From the NCBI RefSeq assembly GCF_016919065.1, contig NZ_JAFFQA010000016.1, forward strand, positions 37,878-101,877: 64,000 nt of DNA, written 5' to 3'. How positions within the stretch are numbered: the stretch's first letter is position 1; each line of letters starts with the position of its first letter. Under the pieces are notes generated by a model, which was given only the letters and a program-made list of their open reading frames with translations, did no database searches and was not told the origin of the DNA. Of the stretch, positions 8,590 through 16,455 are shown one piece after another. The position numbers were made by a program, and so were the translations under genes. This DNA comes from Desulfobulbus rhabdoformis (GTDB lineage: Bacteria > Desulfobacterota > Desulfobulbia > Desulfobulbales > Desulfobulbaceae).

Positions 8590-8732
8590 AGGGGGTCTTG
8601 AATAATTAGATTTTTCAATCAAGGCCAAGGATTGCGCAAAATTTTACCGCAGGCATATACATGATATTCCGAGGATAAAATTTTAAGCATGACGCCGGGA
8701 TTGGCAGAAAAAGCAATTATTCAAGATTCCCT
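8590..8732 (+). repeat. MITE-like dispersed repeat, copy 2
   Basis: A 143-bp copy that begins on the base after the stop codon of the ferric-reductase-like gene and ends about 20 bp before the YceI ribosome site. It matches copy 1 (3544-3703) nearly base for base apart from a roughly 17-bp deletion, and has the same AGGG..TCTTGAATAATT terminal inverted repeats. Such close placement may affect cotranscription of the two genes. Confidence 0.8.
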
Positions 8733-8761
8733 GAAAGTCATTCCCCTTCATGGAGGATACT

Positions 8762-9361
8762 ATGCAATATTTTCGTCTTCTTTTCCTGAGTGTAACCTTA
8801 CTTGCCCTGAGTGTACCGCAGGCTTGGGCGCAAGCCCGAAGCTGGGATGTGGATGCAGTCCATTCCAACGTCTACTTCAGCATTGATCATATCTTTTCAA
8901 AGGTGCATGGCCGCTTTACCGATGTAGAGGCTGCTCTTGCCTTTGATCCTGATGACCTGCAAGCAAGCAGTCTTTCTTATACGATCAAGGTCGGCTCGGT
9001 GGAGACTGGTGAGTCAAAACGCGATAAGCATTTGCTTTCTTCTGATTTTTTCGATGCGGGTAAGTATAAAACCATAACCTTTGTTTCAAGGTCGATTACA
9101 GATGCCGGTAATGGTCTCTATAATGTGGCGGGCACCCTGCGGGTCAAAGGAAAATCCCATGAGCTGGTTCTGCCACTGCAATTGGCAGGAGTCAAAGATC
9201 ATCCTGCAGCAAAGGGAAAAGAGGTGATCGGGTTCAATGGTACCCTGAGTTTGGATAGATTGGCCCTTAATGTTGGGAGTGGCGCATTTTATACAATGGG
9301 CCTGATAGGCAAGGATGTTGATGTTCTGGTAACCATTGAGGCTCTTTCCGATAAAGAGTAA
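8762..9361 (+). CDS. YceI family periplasmic protein
   Basis: A 199-residue secreted lipocalin-like protein. Seen: a signal peptide (about 1-23, ending AWAQA), then the YceI signature: WDVDAVHSNVYFSIDHIFSKVHGRF, SVETGESKRDKHLLSSDFFDAGKY, VKGKSHELVLPLQL, and a C-terminal GKDVDVLVTIEA strand. The family forms a beta-barrel binding polyisoprenoid or amphiphilic molecules. The ATG at 8762 has GGAGG five bases upstream; the ATG at 8750 overlaps that ribosome site and is rejected as start. It probably works in the periplasm with the upstream membrane cytochrome, although a mobile-type repeat separates them. It converges with the export locus and shares a terminator with it. Confidence 0.92.
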   Translation: MQYFRLLFLSVTLLALSVPQAWAQARSWDVDAVHSNVYFSIDHIFSKVHGRFTDVEAALAFDPDDLQASSLSYTIKVGSVETGESKRDKHLLSSDFFDAGKYKTITFVSRSITDAGNGLYNVAGTLRVKGKSHELVLPLQLAGVKDHPAAKGKEVIGFNGTLSLDRLALNVGSGAFYTMGLIGKDVDVLVTIEALSDKE

Positions 9362-9378
9362 GAGACAATCTCAAAAAC

Positions 9379-9411
9379 AACTCCCCTGAAACAGAGTTGT
9401 TCAGGGGAGTT
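9379..9411. terminator. Bidirectional intrinsic terminator
   Basis: AACTCCCCTGAA (9379-9390) pairs perfectly with TTCAGGGGAGTT (9400-9411) around a 9-base loop. T-runs follow on both strands (TTTT at 9411-9414 on plus, and the complement of AAAAA at 9373-9377 on minus). It separates the converging YceI gene and the last gene of the export locus. Confidence 0.85.
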
Positions 9412-9416
9412 TTTGC

Positions 9417-10172
9417 TTAACTTTTGGTAGCCTGCTGGGCGACTGTATCGGAAAAATATACCCGGCATTTTAACCCGGCCGGGACCTTGCCCTGGTTGTT
9501 GGGAAGGAGTAACCGCACCCCAAAGGTACCACTGGCCGCATCAATCACCTGATCGATAATCACCACCTTTGCCGTATAGCGACCGCCGATGGGTTCATCT
9601 GGCTCGATAACCGCGCTCTGATTTTCCTGTATCTTTCCATACAAGGCCGCAGGGACAATGACCTCCACATTGAGTGGGTCAATGCGGGCAGCCGTAAGAA
9701 AGGGCAGCTCGTTGACATATTCACCGGGGGCTCCTGTCCGTTTGACAATGACCCCGTTGATGGTACTTCTTATTTTACGCAGTTTTAACCGTTCCTGGGC
9801 TTCTTTCAACTGCATCCGCGCCAGGCGGATTTCAGTTTCCAGCTCATCTTTCTGATGGGCTGAAAGGAGCTTCTGCTTAAAGAGATCCTCGTTACGTTTG
9901 GCTTTGCGCAGACCAAACTCCACCTTGGCCCGCGCCAGTTGGACTATAGCCTGGTCAACACCTGATTGCAGCTCGGCAAGGAGTTGCCCTTCTTTTACCG
10001 TATCCCCCCGTTCGACATAAATTTTGGAGAGTATTCCAGGCGATTGGCAGCTGTAATCAACAATCTCACTTGGTTCCAGCATACCCTCAAGGGTGAGTGG
10101 TTCACTTCCCCAGGCTGTGGTTTGTATTAAAAAAAGACAGCCTAAAATGATCCAGAGTTGAGCCTTGGGCAT
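9417..10172 (-). CDS. Small HlyD/RND-type periplasmic adaptor (export locus, last gene)
   Basis: About 251 residues from the preferred ATG at 10172; an upstream in-frame ATG at 10223 would add 17 residues. AAGGA nine bases before 10172 and a normal signal-peptide start (MPKAQLWIILGCLFLIQ) favour the shorter form. Seen: a split lipoyl/barrel-sandwich region (SPGILSKIYVERGDTVKEGQLLAEL and IRSTINGVIVKRTGAPGEYV), a short coiled-coil hairpin between them, and a beta-barrel with DPLNVEVIVPAALYGKI. It is small for the family and shows no clear lipobox or C-terminal TM. Adaptors of this type bridge an inner-membrane pump to a TolC-type channel. It starts 66 bp (or 15 bp for the longer form) after the SecA-like stop, so it belongs to the same transcript. 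A general efflux role is possible, but no pump gene adjoins it. Confidence 0.85.
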   Translation of the reverse strand: MPKAQLWIILGCLFLIQTTAWGSEPLTLEGMLEPSEIVDYSCQSPGILSKIYVERGDTVKEGQLLAELQSGVDQAIVQLARAKVEFGLRKAKRNEDLFKQKLLSAHQKDELETEIRLARMQLKEAQERLKLRKIRSTINGVIVKRTGAPGEYVNELPFLTAARIDPLNVEVIVPAALYGKIQENQSAVIEPDEPIGGRYTAKVVIIDQVIDAASGTFGVRLLLPNNQGKVPAGLKCRVYFSDTVAQQATKS

Positions 10173-10238
10173 AGTCATTTGTCCTTGATGGGTGGAGTTG
10201 AAGTGTTTATCCGAAAAGGGCATCGTCGTATTTCCAAT

Positions 10239-12284
10239 TTATTCCTGACGCCCTGAAAAAGAGAGTAATTCATTGTGTTTTTGGTCCTGGCGGAACAGCT
10301 CGGTGCGCATGCGGGCATGAAAATTTTCCAGGCTCCTCTGCGCCCAGCGAAGCAACCAGAGACCCGCACAGGAGGAGAGGGCAGGGCGCAATCGGTTAAT
10401 CCAGTCCGCTGCGGGAGTTTCCTGAAAAAGTGCGTCTTCCCAGGAGACGATCTCTTCGAAACTCCCCGGATCACCTTGCCGGCCACAGCGTCCGGCTAAC
10501 TGGCGGTCAATTCGCATGGCCTCATGGCGTTCAGTGAGGATGACATGCAAGCCGCCCAGATCTTTGACGCCGGATTCCAGTTTAATATCTGTTCCCCGCC
10601 CTGCCATATTGGTGGCTATGGTGATATTGCCCTTTTTCCCGGCACTGGCAACCAGTTGGGCCTCGGTTGCGTCATGGCGGGCGTTAAGGAGTTGATGGGG
10701 TAATCCCGCCTGTTCCATCTTCCTTTTAAGCTGTTCCGAGGCCGCCACCGAGCGAGTACCAATGAGTACCGGCCGCCCCTTGCTCTGCTCTTCCTGTACA
10801 CGTTTGATAACAGCATCCCATTTTTGGGAGATGGTGGGGAGGATTTCTGTGGGGCAGGTTATGCGCTGTACCGGTCTATGGGGCGGTATGCGAAGCGTTG
10901 GCAGCCCATAGACCGTCCAGAGTTCCCGGCGCACCTCCGAAGCGGTCCCTGTCATCCCGGAAAGGTGCAGATACCTCCGAAAAAAACGCTGGAAACTAAT
11001 TTGGGCAAGGGTTGTACGCCGCTGGCTGAGTGCACAGCCCTCTTTAACTTCAATAAGCTGATGGAGGCCCTGTTCCCAGGAACGATCCGGCATAACCCGT
11101 CCGGTGAATGCGTCTATAATCTCGATTTTTCCCTCACGTAACAGATAGTGCTCATCCTTGTGATAGAGATGTAGGGACGCAAGCGCCTGGGTTATGATTC
11201 CCTCCCGCCAGACAAGCCCCTGCCATAAGGGACCAAAATTTTTCGCCTGATTTTTGATTGTCGCCTTTCCCTGCTTACTGAGGCGAATATGGCGCCGCGT
11301 ATGGTCGATCGTATAATCCTGGGGGGCCATGAGGGCTTGGGCCAGACGTAAGGCCCTTTGCAGGTGGTGACGTTCTTCACCGCAATCATCATTTCCTGAG
11401 ATGATCAGAGGGGTGCGGGCCTCATCAATCAAAATGGAATCGGCCTCGTCAACCAGGGCAAAATGCAGGCCTCGCAGCAGTAGACTCCGGTTACGACTGG
11501 TCTTTCGGTATAGATTTTCCGCAAGGGTTTGTAGTGGACCAATCTGTTCACCAAGAGTCAAGCGGTCACGCAGGTAATCAAAGACAAGTTCCTTGTTGGT
11601 GACATAGGTGATGGGGCACAGATAGCTCTTCTTCCGTTCATTCTCAGTCATTCCCTGGACAACATGACCGACCTCCAGCCCCAGGGCTCGGTAGAGCGGC
11701 CCCATTTCCTCTGCATCACGGGTGGTCAGGTAGTCGTTGACACTGACCACATGGACAGGCATTCCCGCAAGAGCCACTGTGGCAGCGGCCAGGGTTGCTG
11801 TCAGTGTCTTTCCCTCACCGGTTTGCATTTCAGCCACTGTATTGTGTAACAGCGCCAGGCCGCAGTGCAGTTGGCAGGGGTAATGGCGTTGCCCGAGGAC
11901 CCGCCAGGAAGTCTCACGGATCAGTGCAAAACTTCTGGCAACAAGGGAAGGTTTAAGACCATTTTGATGGAGCTTTTGCTCCAGCGCCAGGACCTCTTGG
12001 CGTAGTTGCCCATCACTGAGTTGCCTGAATCCAGGGACCAGCTGTTCCACCTGTGCGATAAAACGGGCAGGGCGCAACCGGAGGTTTAAGAGGGGCTGCA
12101 CTTTTCCTAGGACCCCATACACAACGCCCTCAACACTGGTCTCGACCCGATCAGCCTGTTCCGGTCTGAGCGTGTGGTCAGCTGGGGGATGGGAAAAAAG
12201 AGAGTGACCAAACATAATGATATCGTTGCCAGGTAGAGTCCAGGGGTGTTTTTTTATGCCCTCGTAGGGGGAAGAGAATTTCAT
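10239..12284 (-). CDS. Short SecA-like ATPase (accessory, export locus)
   Basis: A 681-residue SecA homologue, clearly shorter than housekeeping SecA (about 830-900). Seen: Walker A MQTGEGKT (153-160), DEAD-type Walker B with LVDEADSILIDEARTPL (277-293), a preprotein-binding-like insertion with FTGRVMPDRSWEQGLHQ, HLSGMTGTA, and motif VI-type NMAGRGTDIKL...DRQLAGRCGRQGDPG. The chain stops shortly after the start of the helical scaffold (LLRWAQRSLENFHARMR...), so most of the C-terminal wing/scaffold and the zinc-binding CxCxSGx(7)C tail are absent. ATPase motifs look intact. It lies between the M50-HlyD gene (42 bp) and the small adaptor. In context it is probably a dedicated motor for the giant protein. 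The start could also be the ATG at 12215; no ribosome site decides. Confidence 0.88.
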   Translation of the reverse strand: MKFSSPYEGIKKHPWTLPGNDIIMFGHSLFSHPPADHTLRPEQADRVETSVEGVVYGVLGKVQPLLNLRLRPARFIAQVEQLVPGFRQLSDGQLRQEVLALEQKLHQNGLKPSLVARSFALIRETSWRVLGQRHYPCQLHCGLALLHNTVAEMQTGEGKTLTATLAAATVALAGMPVHVVSVNDYLTTRDAEEMGPLYRALGLEVGHVVQGMTENERKKSYLCPITYVTNKELVFDYLRDRLTLGEQIGPLQTLAENLYRKTSRNRSLLLRGLHFALVDEADSILIDEARTPLIISGNDDCGEERHHLQRALRLAQALMAPQDYTIDHTRRHIRLSKQGKATIKNQAKNFGPLWQGLVWREGIITQALASLHLYHKDEHYLLREGKIEIIDAFTGRVMPDRSWEQGLHQLIEVKEGCALSQRRTTLAQISFQRFFRRYLHLSGMTGTASEVRRELWTVYGLPTLRIPPHRPVQRITCPTEILPTISQKWDAVIKRVQEEQSKGRPVLIGTRSVAASEQLKRKMEQAGLPHQLLNARHDATEAQLVASAGKKGNITIATNMAGRGTDIKLESGVKDLGGLHVILTERHEAMRIDRQLAGRCGRQGDPGSFEEIVSWEDALFQETPAADWINRLRPALSSCAGLWLLRWAQRSLENFHARMRTELFRQDQKHNELLSFSGRQE

Positions 12285-12326
12285 CTTTTTGTGCTGTTAA
12301 GGAACTCGACACTAAGAGCAATAGGC

Positions 12327-14471
12327 TCAGATATCAAAGCGACGCATCACAATTCGGCGCAGACCTCGGGCCCAACGATAGATCAAGGGCTCGGCCGGGT
12401 GGTGGAAACGGACATACACCCGCTGATTAATTTTGTCTGCCAGCGGCTCGACAAGGCGTAAATCGAACTGGAACAGCCGGTCAAAGACCCGCGCCTCATC
12501 CCGATGGTTGGGATCAAGGGCAAATGGGCCGCCGCCCTCAAGACTCAGCGTCAGGCTGGGGAGGTGGTGAGTCGCTGCCGGTATCTGACGAATAATCCTT
12601 GCATCGAGTTCTCTTTCAGGTCTTTCAGCAAGACGAACCGTTGTTTTCAGGGTCTGTTCACGAACTCGATCGATATCTTTTTGGGGAACAAGCACACGAA
12701 TGAGCAAATGTTCCGGGGTAAGGATATAGCCCAGGGGAACCCCGCGATGGAGATACTGTCCCTGCAGACTGTTGGCCTCAGGGAGGACCAACTGCCCGCC
12801 AAGCTCGGCACGAATGATCAGATCCTTGGCCCGTTCCTGGGCGCGGGTGAGTTCCGTTTGAATCCGGCTCACCTCCTCCTGTAAAATAGCAGCCTGGGAG
12901 AGATCCTGGGTACGGCTCTGCTGGTACCTGGCCTTGTATTCTCCCAGTTCTGCCGTGAGGAGCTCAATGCGGAGCTGCAGTTCCGGATCCTGACATTGAA
13001 GAATCTTAGTGTTGGGAGTCACCTGGGATCCATTGGCAACCAGGATCTGTTCGACAAAACCATTGGCTCTGGCGTGGATTGTGGCCTCATCAGGAGCCCA
13101 GACTACACCTTGGGTCAGGGTGGAGAGTGGAAAGGGAACCAGAGCGAGACCAAGGACCAGGAGGATAAGGGGCAACACGACCACCGTCATGACCCGGGAG
13201 CGTTTTTGTTGCATAACTCTATCCTTGAACAGAAAATGAAAGGCGCGGGACAGGGGGAAAAGGACCATGCTTACGGCAGTCCAGAACGCGAGCACGAGAC
13301 CGAGAAAAAAAAATTTACCGGCAATAAAGAGAATGATGCGAATAGTAAGGAAAATTCGGTAGACGCTACTTGCAAGAGCATAGGCCAAGAGCCAGCTCGC
13401 CTCTCCTGGTGTTGTTGCCGGTGATTCAACCCCCCTATGGTGGAGCAGGTATTTCTGGAGCAGATAGCCAAAATATTTGCTGCTGCGGCTCCCGAGATTG
13501 GGGATCTCCAGAAAGTCAGTCAGCACATAGTAGGCATCAAAGCGAATCAGCGGATTGCCGTTAAAAAGCAGGGTGGAAACGCCACCGATCAGCATGAGAT
13601 TGTAAGCGATGGCACGTACAGGGCCGGGCTCGATCTGCACCCAGACCAGCATGGCCAGGGCCGCCAGGAACAGCTCGACCATGATGCCGGCGGCTCCCAC
13701 CAGCATTCGTTGATATTTATTACGAAAGGAGAGCGAGGTGGACGCATCCACATAGGGGATGGGAAAAAGCACCAGAAGCATGATGCCCATTTCATGGACC
13801 TCGCCCCCAAAGCGTTTGATCATAAAAGCGTGACCAAACTCATGCACCACTTTGACAAAGGGAAAAATGAGCCCAATCAGCGCCAGATTTTCCAGGCTGA
13901 GTATCCTGTCGCTGAGATTGTTGGTCAAATCCTGCCAGTGGATACCTGCCAGGACAAGACCGCAGAGCACCACTGCCAACCAGAGCGTCAGCCCAAACCA
14001 ACCCAACAGGGGGCGAATAAGCGGCATCACACGCACAAGCATTTTTTCCGGATCAAACAGGGGCAGCACGATCGACATCGGCGAGCGCAGGCTTTGGCGT
14101 AACCGACTCTGGCGATTGCGGCTCTGACGACGCTCTATATCGACAAAATCCGGCTTGGTCTCAGTGTGTAACAGATCAAAGTGATGCAGTTGGGCCACCA
14201 ACCCGATGACCTCATCCTGGGTGGGCATGTCCTCCCCCAGGCGTGCGCAGGCCGCCTCCCAGATGGCATCCAGGCGCAGCTGACCATTCATCAGACCGAT
14301 AATTTGATAGGCTTCCGGGGAAAATCGATGATGGCGACCTGTGAAATGATCTTGAAGTATATACCAGTCTTCGCCGCGATAGGTGTGGCGATGAATCTGG
14401 ACATGACTGCGTAGCCGTGGTTTGAGTGGGGCGACCCTATACCAGGAGCGGCTGAAGAGTTGTTGGCTCAT
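12327..14471 (-). CDS. PqqD-like / M50 zinc metalloprotease / HlyD adaptor fusion
   Basis: A 714-residue polytopic membrane protein. Seen: an N-terminal soluble domain (1-110) resembling PqqD-type winged helices, TM helices about 155-175 and 193-212, the site-2-protease motif HEFGH (210-214), further TMs, the matching third-ligand motif NPLIRFDAYY (306-315), more TMs to about 465, then a periplasmic barrel-sandwich/coiled-coil/beta-barrel part like HlyD (about 475-680). The family group resembles the M50-plus-adaptor proteins found in peptide-secretion loci. I chose ATG 14471, whose ATGA overlaps the stop of the preceding GAF-HlyD gene, implying translational coupling; an ATG at 14504 is possible. 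It may process or anchor the exported giant protein and at the same time act as an adaptor. Active-site residues are intact; substrate is inferred. Confidence 0.88.
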   Translation of the reverse strand: MSQQLFSRSWYRVAPLKPRLRSHVQIHRHTYRGEDWYILQDHFTGRHHRFSPEAYQIIGLMNGQLRLDAIWEAACARLGEDMPTQDEVIGLVAQLHHFDLLHTETKPDFVDIERRQSRNRQSRLRQSLRSPMSIVLPLFDPEKMLVRVMPLIRPLLGWFGLTLWLAVVLCGLVLAGIHWQDLTNNLSDRILSLENLALIGLIFPFVKVVHEFGHAFMIKRFGGEVHEMGIMLLVLFPIPYVDASTSLSFRNKYQRMLVGAAGIMVELFLAALAMLVWVQIEPGPVRAIAYNLMLIGGVSTLLFNGNPLIRFDAYYVLTDFLEIPNLGSRSSKYFGYLLQKYLLHHRGVESPATTPGEASWLLAYALASSVYRIFLTIRIILFIAGKFFFLGLVLAFWTAVSMVLFPLSRAFHFLFKDRVMQQKRSRVMTVVVLPLILLVLGLALVPFPLSTLTQGVVWAPDEATIHARANGFVEQILVANGSQVTPNTKILQCQDPELQLRIELLTAELGEYKARYQQSRTQDLSQAAILQEEVSRIQTELTRAQERAKDLIIRAELGGQLVLPEANSLQGQYLHRGVPLGYILTPEHLLIRVLVPQKDIDRVREQTLKTTVRLAERPERELDARIIRQIPAATHHLPSLTLSLEGGGPFALDPNHRDEARVFDRLFQFDLRLVEPLADKINQRVYVRFHHPAEPLIYRWARGLRRIVMRRFDI

Positions 14472-16297
14472 GGCATCCAGCGCCAGAAAAAGAGCCGGAG
14501 CCACTCTCTCAGTTCACGGGTCCAAATGGAGATGAGGAGGCGGCGATCAATGGAGATTTTCCCGATGCCCTCCATGCCAGGGCGCAGACCGGAATCGATT
14601 GTATCCAGTTTGGCCTCCACCCGGAAAAAAGTGCGACCGTCTTCTGAGGCGGTAAGCGGTGTTATCTGTGAAATCGTAAATGGGTACAGGGATTCCGGTC
14701 GAGAGGCCAATACCAGTTTTCCCAGTTGCCCCACCCGAACATCCTCAATCCAGCGTTCATCTACCTGGAGAATAACTCGGTAACCACTGAGCGGGGTCAC
14801 CTCAAAAAGGATCTCCCCCTTATCGACCGCCCCTCCAAGACGCTGACTCAGATCACCACTCACCAGGAGTCCAGCAAAAGGTGCGCTGAGCTGGGAGCGG
14901 GAGAGTTTGGCTTCAACGAGCCGTAACTCGGCAGTGGCCTGCTCCAATCGGGCATTGATAATCGTGGCCTGGGCTCTGTCATATTTGGCCACGGCATTTT
15001 GATGCTGGCGCTCGAGCTGTGCCCTCTGGCTGAGGTGAGCCAGTCTCTCTAATCGCAGATCACGATCATCCAGGGTACAGAGCAGTGCGCCTGCATCAAC
15101 CACATCACCGGCCCGGGCCGGGGCCTGATCGATATAACCGTCATAGGGCGCAACCACAGCCCGACGAACCATTGCTTCAAGCTCGGTCTGTGCCGTCAGT
15201 CGGTATTCGCCCTTGGCAAAAGTACAAAAGACAACAGCTCCCAAAAAGAGCGCTGCAATCAATTTACGGCCAACATACCTGGGGCCAAAAAGCCTGCGAA
15301 GCTGTTGGCGGGCTGCATCACCCATCTTTTTGATAAGTGGTCGCTCCTGCTTTTCCAAAAGCTCAAGCGCAGGGGTGACCAGGGCCACCACAGCGCGAAA
15401 ATAATCAAGATCATCTTGGCTGAAATTCTCCCCCTCGGGACGCTCACAACTCAGCACGCCGATATAGCGCTCGTGATGGTAGAGAGGAAAGCTGGCAATA
15501 CACGAGTTATTTTGCAGTCGTGCAAGCTGCTCATGCTCGCGGAGAATGGATAGCTCAGCCTTTGTTTCGGGGGGATAAACGATTTCTTTGCGCTGAATAA
15601 TGGCCTCTTCCATGGCTTGAACAATAGCCCGGCTGAGGTTCATCTTATCATTAAAATGAGACGAGTGGGAAACCGCCTCCAGGCGAATGGATCGGTTATG
15701 GGCAAATCCCAGGCTGACCCGCTCACATTGCATGGCTACAGCCAGCTCACTGACAAAGGCCGTTGTCGCGCTGTGAAAATTGTCTGCCCCAAAGGCTGCC
15801 GCCAACAGATCCACCGCTTTTTGGAGACGGGTGAGCACGGTTGCGTTTTCCACCACCTGCCGTCTGCGGAAAAAAAGTTCCAGCCAGCCTATTCCCCATT
15901 GGAGCTGGCGCATAATCTGGTGGAGGACCTCTTCCCGGGGTACCCTGACCTCCAAGGCCAGGATGACGCTGATTTCTCCATCGATTATGAGGGGGTAGGC
16001 CATTTGATAGCAACCGGCCTCGGGAAGGGGATCAATCAGCCCACAGCGCTCTTCCAGCACTTGCTCAAAAAGGGAGGAAAATTGCTGGGGATCTTCAACA
16101 ACTGCTGGCCACTGGGCAATGGGAGCAACCCCTTTATCTTGGCGGAGAACAAGTATCGCCTGCCTGGCTTGCGGGACTATGTGGCATTGGAGGGAGAGCC
16201 AGTTGCGGTAATAGTCCGTTTCACTGGAAGCACTGAAAAATTTTTGCCAGAGTTTGACTGTCTGCTGTTGTTCGCTAGGCGATGATTCCATTGACAT
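14468..16297 (-). CDS. GAF domain - HlyD periplasmic adaptor fusion
   Basis: A 609-residue inner-membrane protein. Seen: a cytoplasmic N-terminal region (1-150, possibly a degenerate GAF), a GAF domain (about 165-315, with SIRLEAVSHSSHFNDK and ASFPLYHHERYIGVLSCERP), one TM helix (about 342-361), then the HlyD-type periplasmic part: lipoyl half PYDGYIDQAPARAGDVVDAGALLCTLDD, a coiled-coil hairpin (about 415-465), lipoyl half LSAPFAGLLVSGDLSQRLGGAVDKGE, a beta-barrel, and an odd basic/aromatic tail ending RLFFWRWMP. Adaptors normally lack a cytosolic sensor; here a GAF domain could gate assembly or export in response to a small molecule. It follows the giant gene by 158 bp and overlaps the M50-HlyD start by ATGA. 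The ribosome site is weak; ATG 16291 is an alternative start. Confidence 0.87.
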   Translation of the reverse strand: MSMESSPSEQQQTVKLWQKFFSASSETDYYRNWLSLQCHIVPQARQAILVLRQDKGVAPIAQWPAVVEDPQQFSSLFEQVLEERCGLIDPLPEAGCYQMAYPLIIDGEISVILALEVRVPREEVLHQIMRQLQWGIGWLELFFRRRQVVENATVLTRLQKAVDLLAAAFGADNFHSATTAFVSELAVAMQCERVSLGFAHNRSIRLEAVSHSSHFNDKMNLSRAIVQAMEEAIIQRKEIVYPPETKAELSILREHEQLARLQNNSCIASFPLYHHERYIGVLSCERPEGENFSQDDLDYFRAVVALVTPALELLEKQERPLIKKMGDAARQQLRRLFGPRYVGRKLIAALFLGAVVFCTFAKGEYRLTAQTELEAMVRRAVVAPYDGYIDQAPARAGDVVDAGALLCTLDDRDLRLERLAHLSQRAQLERQHQNAVAKYDRAQATIINARLEQATAELRLVEAKLSRSQLSAPFAGLLVSGDLSQRLGGAVDKGEILFEVTPLSGYRVILQVDERWIEDVRVGQLGKLVLASRPESLYPFTISQITPLTASEDGRTFFRVEAKLDTIDSGLRPGMEGIGKISIDRRLLISIWTRELREWLRLFFWRWMP

Positions 16298-16407
16298 ATG
16301 GATAGGCTACCAGAAGGGGATAAAGGTCAGATTGAGGGAGTTGATTGTGAAAAAAGAAGAAAATAAATGATTTTGCCCAATTAAACCAGATGTTGTTTGT
16401 ACTGTTT

Positions 16408-16441
16408 CTGAATCCGTGAGAGTCCATACCCACGGATTCAG
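16408..16441. repeat. Hairpin with CTGAATCCGTG arms downstream of the giant gene
   Basis: CTGAATCCGTG (16408-16418) pairs perfectly with CACGGATTCAG (16431-16441) around a 12-base loop, 14 bases past the stop of the giant gene and inside the gap before the GAF-HlyD gene. No T-run follows in the direction of transcription, so it may be an mRNA 3'-end stabilizer or partial attenuator and not a full terminator. It shares its core with the element upstream of the giant gene (61646-61760). Confidence 0.7.
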
Positions 16442-16455
16442 GGGAATGTGTATTG

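Noticed and set aside
10239..12284. Housekeeping SecA
   Set aside because: It is about 150-200 residues short, lacks the C-terminal zinc motif, and sits inside an export locus for one protein.
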